Source: Geminocystis herdmanii PCC 6308 (GTDB lineage Bacteria; Cyanobacteriota; Cyanobacteriia; Cyanobacteriales; Cyanobacteriaceae). From it: DNA of 64,000 nucleotides. Where the stretch lies: positions 3,186,770 through 3,250,769 of the forward strand of contig NZ_CM001775.1 of NCBI RefSeq assembly GCF_000332235.1, given 5' to 3'. Of this stretch, positions 16,381 to 25,531 are shown in pieces; the stretch's first letter is position 1; every line of letters starts with the position of its first letter. A model generated the notes under the pieces. The model did no database searches, had not been told where the DNA came from, and saw only the letters and a list, made by a program, of their open reading frames with translations. The translations under genes were made by a program, and so were the position numbers.

Positions 16381-17805
16381 ATGAACTTTTTAAAAACTAA
16401 CCAGATTAAGATTATGCCCTTAGATTTATTTACAGCTTTTAATTCTGAACATTTATGGCTGAAATTTTCTGAAGAAGATCAAGCAAAAGCCGAACAAATA
16501 TCTCAAGGATGTACCATCAAAGGAGGCAGACATCAAAGTTTTTTGAATGCCTTATCAAGTATTTGTTTAATGAAATGGCTAAAAATCACATTTCCCCAGA
16601 TGAATTATCATCAATTAGACGAAGAAAATTTATTAACTATATGGGAATTTGTTAATGGCACTCCTATTAATATTAATAATAGCAACCTGATTTTATTACC
16701 AGAAGAAACAGAAGATTTAAGCGAATTTTATATTCCCCAAGAATGGGTTGATATTCCTCGTTTTCGAGGGGATTATTTTTTGCCAATACAAGTTAACTTA
16801 GACACCGGATGGTTAAGATTCTGGGGTTTTGTTACCTATGAGGATATTAAAAAACTAGGTATTTATGATCATACTTTTGCACAGTATATTCTACCAGAAC
16901 AGGTAGTGGAAGGTGATCTCAATTTATTATTTTTGTTTGAAAAATACTCTCTTTCTCCTAAACCTGAATATCAACCATTACCTATATTATCAAAGGAAGA
17001 AAAATATAATTTATTAACACAATTACTAACCTTAGATACTCTAATTATACGTCATCGTTTAAATTTCTTTCAGTGGGCTGTGCTATTTAGTGATGATGAT
17101 TGTCGTAAATATTTATATCAAAAATATCAACCTCTGAGTTTAGGAGCATGGCTACAACATAATTTCAATCAGGCGTACGATCGAGGTTGGCAACATCTCA
17201 GGGATTTTGCCGATAGCTTAGATTTAATGAGTAACACTCCCCCATTAATTACTAATGGTGTCGTCATGCGCTCAGGGGAGATTAACTTACAATATATCTA
17301 TCAAATTCAAGATGAGCAACAGTTAAAAATCGCAGCGCAAAGACTAAGTGTTTTACCTACAGATACCATTTATAAACCGCAAGTGTTAAAAGCACTCAAT
17401 TACATTATGAGTAAATCCCTTGATGACGATACCCGTTGGAATGCGGCGGAAGGAATTTGGCGTTTAGAGCCGAATAATCCTAATGCTGGGTTATGGTGTG
17501 GTAAACGTCTTAATCTTGGTGTTGATATCAACGGTGTATCTTTAGCCTTAGTCATTGGTTTATTACCTAAATCTGCCACAGAAAATAGTATCTTTTTACG
17601 GCTTTATGGCATAAATGATGCTTATACTTTACCTCATAATCTTCAAGTTAATATTATGGATCAAGAAACCCTCGTGTTTAAACAACTGGTAGCACGAGAT
17701 GGCGATCGACTCCTACAATATAAATTTTGGGGTAAGAAAGGAGAATGCTTCTGGATTCAAATTAATTTAGGTGCGACTCAGTTAAGTGAAGCCTTTGTGA
17801 TTTAA
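16381..17805 (+). CDS. DUF1822 family protein
   Basis: 474 residues, soluble. Cyanobacterial DUF1822 features are seen: FVNGTPININNSNLILLPEE near the N terminus, IPQEWVDIPRFRGDYFLPIQVNLDTGWLRFWGF, and near the C terminus GVSLALVIGLLPKSATENSIFLRLY and LLQYKFWGKKGECFWIQI. The function is unknown. These genes recur next to sigma-like genes, as here (8-nt gap), suggesting a sigma/anti-sigma or sensor pair; that is inference. Conserved Trp and Gly positions in the C-terminal half suggest a ligand-binding beta domain. Confidence 0.8.
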   Translation: MNFLKTNQIKIMPLDLFTAFNSEHLWLKFSEEDQAKAEQISQGCTIKGGRHQSFLNALSSICLMKWLKITFPQMNYHQLDEENLLTIWEFVNGTPININNSNLILLPEETEDLSEFYIPQEWVDIPRFRGDYFLPIQVNLDTGWLRFWGFVTYEDIKKLGIYDHTFAQYILPEQVVEGDLNLLFLFEKYSLSPKPEYQPLPILSKEEKYNLLTQLLTLDTLIIRHRLNFFQWAVLFSDDDCRKYLYQKYQPLSLGAWLQHNFNQAYDRGWQHLRDFADSLDLMSNTPPLITNGVVMRSGEINLQYIYQIQDEQQLKIAAQRLSVLPTDTIYKPQVLKALNYIMSKSLDDDTRWNAAEGIWRLEPNNPNAGLWCGKRLNLGVDINGVSLALVIGLLPKSATENSIFLRLYGINDAYTLPHNLQVNIMDQETLVFKQLVARDGDRLLQYKFWGKKGECFWIQINLGATQLSEAFVI

Positions 17806-17890
17806 GATTTACCTCATAGTTTTTTGATGAGGGTAGGAGTTAGGAGAGAGGAGATAGGAGATAGTAAGGATAATTCATACAATTATAAAA

Positions 17891-17928
17891 GTTTGTAGTA
17901 ATGGCTTTAGCCGTTTCTTACTACGAAC
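17891..17928. terminator. Hairpin between convergent genes
   Basis: GTTTGTAGTAA (17891-17901) pairs with TTACTACGAAC (17918-17928), 10 of 11 bp, between the convergent DUF1822 and PLD genes. It looks like a variant of the TTTGTAGTAAGGG dispersed repeat. It could serve as a bidirectional terminator, but the T-tract is poor. Confidence 0.45.
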
Positions 17929-17949
17929 TTATTATTATTAACTTTCAAA

Positions 17950-19242
17950 TTAATTTTGACATTTAGCGGTTTCTGTTTCGATTTTACGGTGAATATAATC
18001 AGGAATCCCTAATATAGCATCTTCATAAAGTTGATCAAATTCTCGGCGAAAATGTTGGGCAATTAAGGGATTCTGGATGATTAAAAGGGTTTCATCGTTA
18101 GTGTGATTGGCCGCATTTGACCAGTTATGAGAACCCGTGATAATGGTATAATCATCAATAAGCCCAAATTTGTGATGTAATTTATCTCCTTTTTCTAAGT
18201 TGGGTATGCCAACGGTTTCTATGGGATTTTGCCAAGGATTATTGTTGGGTTGATACTTACACTTAAAAGGTAATTCTACCCCTAATAAATCTAATCCTTC
18301 ACTATAGTATTGATAAGCAAAATTTCGATCGATCAAAGCCTTTATTTCTACCCCCTCTAAAGACTTTTTTTGTAGGGTATTAGATATTCCTTGATCTGTG
18401 AAAACAAACAATGCTAAATTAACGGAATTATTGGCGGATTGTAAAGTATTAGCAATTAAACCATTGGGGGTATTATACCAAGATTTAGTGGGAGATGTGG
18501 GAGAAAATTTTACTGTCAGGGTTGTATCTCCTATATTAAGAGTTTTGGGCGATCGATCGGGCTTTTTTAAACCGAATAAACTATCTTGTTTTTTACCAAC
18601 TCCATCCCCCCAAAGATAGTTAAATTCTTGAGTAAAAAGTTTCGCTAATTCTGGGCTATCTATGACTAATAAATGATTAGCATTTCCCCTAGTTTCTAAG
18701 TTGTCAAAATCTCCATGAATATCACTTAAAGTAAAGTTAGCCGAACCAGTAACTACTTTTTTACCGTCTATTATAATAAATTTATGGTGCATTAAACCAC
18801 TGCCTTTACTGCCATCCTCTCGATCGTCTATGATGGGAATATTAGCACTTTTTAAAATACCTAAACCATGATTATTATTGAGTTTATTTAAAGGTAAATT
18901 ATAGTTATTTTCCATAACTATTCTAACTTTTATCCCTTGTTTTTTTTTAGCAACAATTGCCCTTGCTAATTCACTCAAATTTATCTCTTGTACTGCTATA
19001 TCTAAAGAAGTATTTGCTGAGTTTATTTGTTCAATAATTACGGCTTCTAAATTATCTCCATGACGGACAATATTTCTATAGGTTTCTAAATATTCTTTCC
19101 CTTGAGCTTGGTTATAATTAAAATAAACTTGTATAGCAGAATCTTGGGGTAATGGAGGTAATTTTTGCGGTTGATTTTGGCAACCATTTAAAAATAGTAA
19201 ATAACCAACTATACTTAGAGATAAAGAAATAATTTTAACCAT
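17950..19242 (-). CDS. Phospholipase D-like lipoprotein (two HxK motifs)
   Basis: 430 residues. The N terminus is a lipoprotein signal (hydrophobic run then LFLNGC, Cys about residue 21), so it is probably anchored in a membrane facing the periplasm. Two PLD catalytic repeats are intact: HHKFIIIDGKKVVTGSANFT (about 172) and HHKFGLIDDYTIITGSHNWS (about 360). PLD-superfamily enzymes cut phosphodiester bonds in lipids or nucleic acids; with no further signature the substrate is open. Ends near a hairpin shared with the convergent DUF1822 gene; a uracil-DNA glycosylase-family gene lies 12 nt upstream. Confidence 0.88.
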   Translation of the reverse strand: MVKIISLSLSIVGYLLFLNGCQNQPQKLPPLPQDSAIQVYFNYNQAQGKEYLETYRNIVRHGDNLEAVIIEQINSANTSLDIAVQEINLSELARAIVAKKKQGIKVRIVMENNYNLPLNKLNNNHGLGILKSANIPIIDDREDGSKGSGLMHHKFIIIDGKKVVTGSANFTLSDIHGDFDNLETRGNANHLLVIDSPELAKLFTQEFNYLWGDGVGKKQDSLFGLKKPDRSPKTLNIGDTTLTVKFSPTSPTKSWYNTPNGLIANTLQSANNSVNLALFVFTDQGISNTLQKKSLEGVEIKALIDRNFAYQYYSEGLDLLGVELPFKCKYQPNNNPWQNPIETVGIPNLEKGDKLHHKFGLIDDYTIITGSHNWSNAANHTNDETLLIIQNPLIAQHFRREFDQLYEDAILGIPDYIHRKIETETAKCQN

Positions 19243-19254
19243 TGATTCAACATT

Positions 19255-19935
19255 TTAAAACTCAATTTGTGACAATGTATATTTTAACATTGCAGGGAAT
19301 CTGTTGTAATATTTTTGATTTAATGGTGAGGGGTGAGGTAAAGGAAAAATAGATACAGGTTTTTTGTGGGTTTTTCCTGCTTCATCCGTAGCGGTTAAAG
19401 TGATTTGTAAACTTTTTTGGTAGCGTCGATCGCCCTGTTCCCAAAAAGTATTAAACTCCTCTTTAGTAGAGTAATTTTGAAACCATTTAAACGCTTCTGT
19501 ACCTAATGTAATAATTTGATGACCTTCCCAATAAAGGACAAAAAACTGCTCAATAAAAGGGCGAAATCTATTTTTTATTTTCACCCCATAAGCCTTATTT
19601 TCTGGTGGTTTATAGGGTACAGTATTAGTTAAGATTAAACGATCTTTTATGGATTGTAACTTTTCCTTATCTTCAGTATTTTCTCCATAAATTGCCTGAT
19701 AAAATCCCTGGCGAACTAAAGTACCAGAAGCACCAATTAAAGGTTGCCCTGCTATAACTTCATCCTTACCTAAATCTCTACCAAAAAAGCAAATATTACT
19801 CTTTAAATTACCAAAATAGAAAATGGGTTTAGTTGGTTCTTTTTTTACCGATTCATAAACAGGTATATCTAAGGGAAATTCTGCTCTTTGGGCTTCTTTT
19901 TGAATCTGCTCAATTAAATTTTCAATAGTACTCAT
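19255..19935 (-). CDS. Uracil-DNA glycosylase family protein
   Basis: 226 residues. The N-terminal catalytic region reads FFGRDLGKDEVIAGQPLIGASGTLVRQ, resembling the G-x-(A/D)-P-G...G-x-P-(F/L)-x-G-x-x-G block of family 4/5-like uracil-DNA glycosylases. TNTVPYKPPENK follows, where the family has N-x-x-x-(Y/W)-R-P, and the C-terminal loop is PLPHPSPLNQ (H-P-S-P). It should remove uracil from DNA, the first step of base excision repair. The first motif lacks the usual acidic or Asn water-activating residue in a standard context, so activity is not certain. ATG start; 12 nt upstream of the PLD gene. Confidence 0.8.
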   Translation of the reverse strand: MSTIENLIEQIQKEAQRAEFPLDIPVYESVKKEPTKPIFYFGNLKSNICFFGRDLGKDEVIAGQPLIGASGTLVRQGFYQAIYGENTEDKEKLQSIKDRLILTNTVPYKPPENKAYGVKIKNRFRPFIEQFFVLYWEGHQIITLGTEAFKWFQNYSTKEEFNTFWEQGDRRYQKSLQITLTATDEAGKTHKKPVSIFPLPHPSPLNQKYYNRFPAMLKYTLSQIEF

Positions 19936-19965
19936 TTTACTTAATATTTTTACTTATTTTATAGG

Positions 19966-19989
19966 TTTGTAGTAAGGGTTTTAACCCTT
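19966..19989. repeat. 24-bp dispersed repeat with palindromic core
   Basis: Perfect copy of the TTTGTAGT + AAGGGTTTTAACCCTT repeat; it overlaps the stop codon of the Uma2 gene by 2 nt. Confidence 0.8.
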
Positions 19990-20560
19990 ATTTAATTTTA
20001 AGCCAAGAAAATATTTGATTGACTGTTAATTCTAAATTAAGGTTATTAATAACAGGTAAAATTTCTTCATGACGATAAATTTTTAACGGTTTTTGTTGTT
20101 CAAATACCAGAATAATTTTTTCATCACTATCAATTAACCAGCCTAATTGTGTTCCATATTCTAAACAGAATAAAATATTATCTATTACTTTTGTTGGTTT
20201 TTGATTAGGGGATAAAATTTCTATACACCAATCAGGATAAGAGTTAAATTGATTCGCTATTTCTCCTTCTTCATCTAAAGGTATTCTTTCCCAGAAAAAA
20301 ACTGCAATATCTGGTACGATCGATCTATTCCCAAAGTTACAACGAAGTTCAGGTAAGCCATAGGCAACTTTATCTGTTTGAGAAAATTGATTAATAACTT
20401 CACAAATTTTATATTGAATTTGGCTATGTTTTCCTTGAGGCATCGATTTTCTAACTATGGCATTATCAATATATTCATAGGCTGGAGATTCTTCAATATA
20501 ATCCTGTTGCAAAAACTCCTCAAGGGTTAAAGTTGTTTTTTTAATGGGTGTGATAGTCAT
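19988..20560 (-). CDS. Uma2 family endonuclease-like protein (DUF820)
   Basis: About 190 residues from the ATG of MTITPIKKTTLTLEEFL (20560), which matches the usual Uma2 start; an in-frame ATG at 20614 adds 18 atypical residues encoded beside a dispersed repeat. The PD-(D/E)xK-like core is visible: SIVPDIAVF (Asp), WCIEILSPNQ (Glu), then a Lys in KPTKVIDNI. Uma2 proteins are highly multiplied in cyanobacteria and have no settled biological role. The stop overlaps a 24-bp dispersed repeat, and another copy lies upstream at 20623-20646. Confidence 0.88.
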   Translation of the reverse strand: MTITPIKKTTLTLEEFLQQDYIEESPAYEYIDNAIVRKSMPQGKHSQIQYKICEVINQFSQTDKVAYGLPELRCNFGNRSIVPDIAVFFWERIPLDEEGEIANQFNSYPDWCIEILSPNQKPTKVIDNILFCLEYGTQLGWLIDSDEKIILVFEQQKPLKIYRHEEILPVINNLNLELTVNQIFSWLKIK

Positions 20561-20622
20561 AAGTAGGATGTGATGACAAGGTTTTTTGGTGAAGTTTGGC
20601 TTCATTGGCAACAAATCGAAAG

Positions 20623-20646
20623 AAGGGTTAAAACCCTTACTACAAA
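20623..20646. repeat. 24-bp dispersed repeat (reverse orientation)
   Basis: AAGGGTTAAAACCCTT followed by ACTACAAA, the reverse complement of the repeat at 19966-19989. The two copies bracket the Uma2 gene in inverted orientation. Confidence 0.75.
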
Positions 20647-20686
20647 CTGATTAAAAATATGTCTCCTAACTCCTCTCTCCTAAAAA

Positions 20687-20995
20687 TTAAGAAGATTTAA
20701 AAATTTGTTGCGCTTTGAGTAAAGTTTGAATAACTTGATCTGAATCTATTAATCTTTTTAACACTACTTGACCAATGTTAGAAGATTGTCGCATAGTTTC
20801 ACTAATAGGCACAACTTCCACCATAATAACATTATCTTCTACTTCATTAAGCCACATCACTTGATTATTTTCAATCATTCCGACTGGTAGGCATTGAATA
20901 TGAGGTTGTCGCCGCCAAACCGTATTATTCCAAATGCCTCCCCTCTCCCAAATGCGGTTATGTGTCCATCCTTCGGCTAAAAAAAAATATTTCAT
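20687..20995 (-). CDS. Conserved hypothetical protein
   Basis: About 102 residues from the ATG of MKYFFLAEGWTH (20995); an upstream in-frame start would add 14 residues. No signal peptide or membrane segment. Trp-rich N-terminal half (GWTHNRIWERGGIWNNTVWRR) and a C-terminal region with VEDNVIMVEVVPISE. I do not recognise a named family, though it looks like a small conserved cyanobacterial protein. It follows the beta-lactamase-like gene in the same direction. Confidence 0.65.
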   Translation of the reverse strand: MKYFFLAEGWTHNRIWERGGIWNNTVWRRQPHIQCLPVGMIENNQVMWLNEVEDNVIMVEVVPISETMRQSSNIGQVVLKRLIDSDQVIQTLLKAQQIFKSS

Positions 20996-21039
20996 AGTTA
21001 TATACTGACTAAGGGAATAAAAAATCAAAATCTTCAATA

Positions 21040-21110
21040 TCCTAATCCCTAATCCCCTAATACCCTAATACCCCCTAATACCCCAATACCCCTAATACCC
21101 CAATACCCTA
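21040..21110. repeat. CTAATACCC/CAATACCCC short tandem array at the beta-lactamase gene 3' end
   Basis: Irregular 8- to 9-nt units (CTAATACCC, CAATACCCC) run up to and through the stop codon of the beta-lactamase-like gene. In gene sense most units carry TAG. Confidence 0.7.
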
Positions 21111-22406
21111 ATTCCCCGATGGTGAAGAAGAAGGAGTTGCCACAGAAGAACGAGGTTGATACCATTTAAAGTGTTGATAAGCTGTGCGAGAAATGTCTTG
21201 TATTAATGTTCTAGCTGTATAGTCATTGTGAGGGCGTTTGACTAAGACTCCCCCGATATAACGTTTTCCCGTGGGGATGTCGATAATTCCTGCATCTCCT
21301 AATACTGTGCCTATATCCCCTGTTTTATGGGCAATGGTGGCATCTTTTTCTATACCTTGGGGTAATAAAGTTCGGGTGCGAGTCTGTCTCATTATATCTA
21401 ACATTCGATCGCGCGATCGAACCGAAATCAAATCTCCTTGATTAACCTTAGCTAACACCATAGCTAAATCCCTTGGGCTAGTGGTATTTGTGCCTTCTAA
21501 GTCAGGCAAAAGATTACTGATTTGTGTGACATCTAACCCCCATTCTTTGAAACGTCTATTTAACTCATCTTTACCTCCAAGACGCTCAATAATCATATTA
21601 GTAGCAGTATTATCACTATTAACAATCATTTCCGTAGCGGTATGAATAGCACTGTATTTTGTGCCAACGGGTTGATACTGCATTCCACCAGCACCTCCCC
21701 CTATATTACTCGGACTGGTGGCAAGTTGTTCATCTAAATAAATTTTTCCTGCATCCACATCTTGAAAAAATGCCACTAAAATCGGGGTTTTAATAGTACT
21801 AGCGGCGGAAAAAGTGGTGATACCATTAAAATTAACAAAAGCACCATTATCTAAGTCCACAAAAAATGCTCCCGCTTCCAATTGAGGATATTTTGTTTGT
21901 AATTGAGCAAATTTATTTTTTAAATCCCCTAATTCTCGACTAAATGCCAGAGATTCACTATTTCGAGGGGATGAAGAATCTTCTTTTGTTTCTGTTACAG
22001 AGACATTTTCAGGGATATTGTCTGATGTTTCTGAAGAATTTTGAGTAATTTTCGTTAATAAACCATCCACAAAAGGTAAATTCACATCAGGAAATAAAGG
22101 TTTCGTTAAATCCACATTGGCTAAAATACTACCAAAAATAGTACCCATACCTACCCCCACAATAGCTAATCGGAAAACGTTGTTTAAGATAACGTTAGTC
22201 AAATTTTTTGGTTTTTCGGAAGTAATGGGATTCTTAGGGGATACCACATCGCTTGTTTTTATTACCCTACCATTAAGAGAATTTGTACCCACCCCTGAGG
22301 GTTTTTTCCCTATGGATTTTCGGTTTCTGGTTTTGGTTGATTTACCTTTTAAGTTGTTGTCGCCGTGAGTTCGAGATAAAAATAAAGACAAGGTTATCCC
22401 CCTCAA
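21108..22406 (-). CDS. Membrane-anchored class A beta-lactamase-like serine hydrolase
   Basis: 432 residues. A basic N-terminal region (KSTKTRNRKSIGKKPSG) precedes one membrane segment (about 72-92, FRLAIVGVGMGTIFGSIL), then a low-complexity linker and the hydrolase domain (about 165-415). Active-site motifs: STIK (SxxK), VNSDNTA (SDN), a Glu in PDLEGTNTTSP, and HKTGDIG (KTG). Such proteins may hydrolyse beta-lactams or act on peptidoglycan. The open frame begins at a TTG; another TTG five codons later, preceded by GAGGGGG, is an equally good start. The stop lies in a tandem repeat. Confidence 0.85.
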   Translation of the reverse strand: MRGITLSLFLSRTHGDNNLKGKSTKTRNRKSIGKKPSGVGTNSLNGRVIKTSDVVSPKNPITSEKPKNLTNVILNNVFRLAIVGVGMGTIFGSILANVDLTKPLFPDVNLPFVDGLLTKITQNSSETSDNIPENVSVTETKEDSSSPRNSESLAFSRELGDLKNKFAQLQTKYPQLEAGAFFVDLDNGAFVNFNGITTFSAASTIKTPILVAFFQDVDAGKIYLDEQLATSPSNIGGGAGGMQYQPVGTKYSAIHTATEMIVNSDNTATNMIIERLGGKDELNRRFKEWGLDVTQISNLLPDLEGTNTTSPRDLAMVLAKVNQGDLISVRSRDRMLDIMRQTRTRTLLPQGIEKDATIAHKTGDIGTVLGDAGIIDIPTGKRYIGGVLVKRPHNDYTARTLIQDISRTAYQHFKWYQPRSSVATPSSSPSGN

Positions 22407-22531
22407 AATTCTTGAATGTGTACAAATATTAACTTATTTATAAAGCATATTCGTTATTTTGTCTAAACTTTTTTTGTTAAGTCTAGTTGTCATTGCGAGG
22501 CACGAAGAAATCCCTTGTATTTTATTCAATC

Positions 22532-22699
22532 TTAAATATTTTTTTTGTCATTGGTTTTAACTTTACGGCTTCCTTTGGTGAGATAAGCTAGAAAAAATCC
22601 TATGATTCCTGTCATGCCTAATTGCCAAAAATTAGGTACGATCGAAGCTGTTAAAATTAAGAGGGTAAGAAGAATAATATATTGACGTTTTATCTTCAT
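22532..22699 (-). CDS. Small hydrophobic protein, 55 residues
   Basis: ATG-started frame with a hydrophobic first half (YIILLTLLILTASIVPNF), a second hydrophobic stretch (MTGIIGFFLAYLT) and a basic tail (KGSRKVKTNDKK). This fits a two-segment membrane protein. No family recognised. The frame fills a gap between the divergent beta-lactamase and Rieske genes. Confidence 0.5.
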   Translation of the reverse strand: MKIKRQYIILLTLLILTASIVPNFWQLGMTGIIGFFLAYLTKGSRKVKTNDKKNI

Positions 22700-22777
22700 A
22701 TTGTGTTAGTAAAACCAATTTTCGCTAATATTTTAACAGTTATAGTTGACTAGGAAATCATTAAATCAAAAATCAGG

Positions 22778-23842
22778 ATGGGACAATTAGACATTAAACC
22801 AAATATTCGTACCTGCGGTATTAATCTTAATCATTGGTATGTGGTTGCTAGTAGTGCAGAATTGAAAAAACAACCCCTTGGGGTAACATTGTGGGATAAA
22901 AATATAGTGCTTTTCCGCAATGGAAAAGGAGAAATTCAGGCTTTGGACGATCGATGTCCTCACCGTCAAGTAAAATTAAGTGATGGTCAAATTGTGGGCA
23001 ATGATGTTGAATGTGCTTATCATGGTTGGCGCTTTGATGGTGATGGTAAATGTTCTTTTGTACCCTATTTAACGGAAAAACAAAAGTTGCCTAGTTGTCA
23101 ATTAAAATCTTATCCTGTCAAAGAATTTGATGGTTTTATCTGGTTATTTCCCGGAGATGGTGACTCTGAAGCGATTCAACCCATGGGATTACCAGAATGG
23201 GAACATCTTAATTATATCGGTAGCATGACGAAGATAGACTGCCCCGGACATTTTTCCTTCCTTATCGAAAATTTGATGGATATGTATCACGGGCATTTAC
23301 ATGACAATTATCAGGCTTGGGCTTCCGCATCCTTAAAGGATATTACCACAGAGTTCGATCGAGAAACAGGGCTATGCCATCGAGTGGACGTTTTATATGA
23401 AGCTCAAAGCTATTACCGCATCGATAAAATTTGGTCAATTTCTCAGCTATTTTTCCCACCATTGCGCCGTTTACATCCTGAACCCTTAACGGTAAGCTAT
23501 GTATATCCTCATTGGAGTTCTAGTTTAGGCAAAGACTTCAAAATCTATTGCTTATTTTGCCCTATCAACGAAACCACGACTAAGGCTTATTTGGTACATT
23601 TTACTTCTTTAGAAGCCTTCTGGCGCTTACATAAATTACCCGTTGCCTTTCGTCGTTTTGTCAAAAATAGCCTTTTTGGCACTGCCAAAGGCTTACTCGA
23701 TGGTTTAGTGCGTCAAGATGTGGCTATGATTAAACAAGAACAAGAAGCATTTTTAGCCAATCCTTTTCAGCGTCTTTATGAATTAAATCCTGCCATCGCA
23801 CAGGTACAGAATTTGATTATTTCTCAGGGAATAAAATACTAA
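22778..23842 (+). CDS. Rieske [2Fe-2S] aromatic-ring-hydroxylating oxygenase
   Basis: 354 residues. The Rieske cluster ligands are CPHRQ and CAYHGW (about residues 65-87). The mononuclear iron site is in DMYHGHLHD (two His, about 166-171). This is the layout of non-haem oxygenases such as VanA, chlorophyllide/pheophorbide oxygenases and related cyanobacterial proteins; substrate cannot be told from sequence. No transit peptide or membrane segment. Single gene, ATG start, flanked by divergent and convergent neighbours. Confidence 0.88.
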   Translation: MGQLDIKPNIRTCGINLNHWYVVASSAELKKQPLGVTLWDKNIVLFRNGKGEIQALDDRCPHRQVKLSDGQIVGNDVECAYHGWRFDGDGKCSFVPYLTEKQKLPSCQLKSYPVKEFDGFIWLFPGDGDSEAIQPMGLPEWEHLNYIGSMTKIDCPGHFSFLIENLMDMYHGHLHDNYQAWASASLKDITTEFDRETGLCHRVDVLYEAQSYYRIDKIWSISQLFFPPLRRLHPEPLTVSYVYPHWSSSLGKDFKIYCLFCPINETTTKAYLVHFTSLEAFWRLHKLPVAFRRFVKNSLFGTAKGLLDGLVRQDVAMIKQEQEAFLANPFQRLYELNPAIAQVQNLIISQGIKY

Positions 23843-23900
23843 AAATGATTACATCTCGATACCAAGAATCGGAAACCCAAACTCCGCCCATTACTACATT

Positions 23901-24344
23901 TTATTTAGTTTCCTGATCTTCCACTAGGTAAACTGATTCTACTTGTTGCTTTGTTTCAGGCGTAGCGATAAAACGACCTTCATCGATCAAGTATGTCATG
24001 GTTTCTGCCCTCATGGTGTTTCCCTCTTGTAAAACATAGACATTTCCTGTTAAAACTAACCGTCTTTCTCTACTAAAATATTGGGCTTGAGTGGAAGTGG
24101 CTTGAAGATTTCTGGCGGGATAGTTAATATAGACGTTGCCTCTAGCGGTGATAACTCCTGTTTCGGAGTTGGCTTCTTGAACGTCCGATCGAACCGTTAA
24201 AGGTTGAGCTGGTGCTACAGATTGAGCGTTGACTTGATTAAACTGAAATTGTTTAGAAACACTAACCACACCAAAGGTTAAGAGAAATAGGGCGATTAGT
24301 GATGAATAGAAGGTTTTTTTGTTAGGTTCGATCGAAACTTTCAT
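23901..24344 (-). CDS. LptA/OstA-like periplasmic protein
   Basis: 147 residues: a signal anchor (about 12-30, FYSSLIALFLLTFGVVSVS) followed by an OstA-type beta repeat (LTVRSDVQEANSETGVITARGNVYI, then RRLVLTGNVYVLQEGNTMRAETMTY). LptA-like proteins bridge lipopolysaccharide from inner to outer membrane; in cyanobacteria single-domain copies are common. The C terminus after the repeat is short. Convergent with the Rieske gene. Confidence 0.82.
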   Translation of the reverse strand: MKVSIEPNKKTFYSSLIALFLLTFGVVSVSKQFQFNQVNAQSVAPAQPLTVRSDVQEANSETGVITARGNVYINYPARNLQATSTQAQYFSRERRLVLTGNVYVLQEGNTMRAETMTYLIDEGRFIATPETKQQVESVYLVEDQETK

Positions 24345-24691
24345 AGGAATTAAGAATAAATATAAGAATTAATGAGGATTGGGCAATGAGAAATTAATTA
24401 TAAAGGAGAATTAGACTTGAAATTCTGATCTTAAATAAAATACACTTGCTTTGTATGACCAAGTTCGAGCTATTTTGTTTCCTCTGGGGGATGTATTTTT
24501 TTAGAAATTTTCAAATATCTATCCAAAATCAAGAAAAGTGATCCTTCTAGGATAGACTAAAAAGCCAAAAATTTTAATAGAACTCTTGTAAAATAAAAAG
24601 CAAAATCTATTTTACCTGAGTGAACCATAAAAATAGATGATAAATGTCAAAATCTTAGTCGATCGAGCGCCGATACTCACAAGAAAAAATC
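24345..24691. other. Intergenic region without recognised features
   Basis: 347 bp of AT-rich DNA between the LptA-like gene and the end of the DMT transporter. I see no ORF, RNA gene or clear terminator. Confidence 0.5.
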
Positions 24692-25531
24692 TTAAGTCAC
24701 CGATAACATAGCTACTCCGCTTAAAATCCAACAAATACCGATAAATCTACCTCGATCGATCTTTTCCTGTAAAATATATTTAGCGAAAATTAAAGTAATG
24801 ATGTAACTAATAGTACTAGCAGGACGAATTAAACTTAAATCATCCCAACTCAAAAGGGAAATAAATAATAAGAGTGCTATTAATTGAAATATAATACCAA
24901 CTAAAACAGATACATTGGTGAAAATTTGACTAATCCATTGGATAAAACTTTTCAAAGACAAAGAAGTCATGGGTTTAATCTGCTTCATCCCCTTAGCATT
25001 TAACAAATCTCCCATGCTATCCGCTACCACCATGAAAATAACCCCTAACCACATAATCGGGATAACAGAAACAAAAGGCAGGGATACTAAAATTTTAGTT
25101 ACTTCTGGTTTAGGTATATTGGCAGGAGAAGCTAACTTTTTAGCTAATTTTTCCTTGCGATGTTGACTATAACCTACAACAAAAACTCCTACAGACACAA
25201 TACCAGTAGCAAACCATCTGACAGGAGTAACGGTTTCTTGAAGAATTAACCAAGCTAGTAAAGCATTGCAAATATAACTAGAGGCATGAATAGGTAAAAC
25301 ATAGCTTAAATCCATCTTGGAAACACAAAACATATATAAAAACCAAGAAACACCCAATCCCACTAAAGCTAGATAAAACCAATAGGATGTGCATAAATAG
25401 AAGGTAATATCAATAATTGCTGAGGGAGAAAAAGAGGTGATTTCGCCATAAATTTTCATGGCATGACTCAAAGAAACGTCTCCTAAAACCTGAGTGATAA
25501 CTAAGATAAACAGGATTAAAGCATTTAACAC
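24692..25531 (-). CDS. DMT/EamA-type membrane transporter
   Basis: 279 residues with about nine or ten hydrophobic segments and no signal peptide. It has the two-half EamA layout (first half ending near YICNALLAWLILQETVTPVRW, second near YIITLIFAKYILQEKIDRGRFIGICWIL). It starts at GTG (25531), overlapping the stop of the HpnK-like gene by 7 nt, so the two are translationally coupled. Similar EamA/DMT genes lie next to hpnK in hopanoid clusters of other bacteria; the substrate here is unknown. Confidence 0.82.
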   Translation of the reverse strand: MLNALILFILVITQVLGDVSLSHAMKIYGEITSFSPSAIIDITFYLCTSYWFYLALVGLGVSWFLYMFCVSKMDLSYVLPIHASSYICNALLAWLILQETVTPVRWFATGIVSVGVFVVGYSQHRKEKLAKKLASPANIPKPEVTKILVSLPFVSVIPIMWLGVIFMVVADSMGDLLNAKGMKQIKPMTSLSLKSFIQWISQIFTNVSVLVGIIFQLIALLLFISLLSWDDLSLIRPASTISYIITLIFAKYILQEKIDRGRFIGICWILSGVAMLSVT

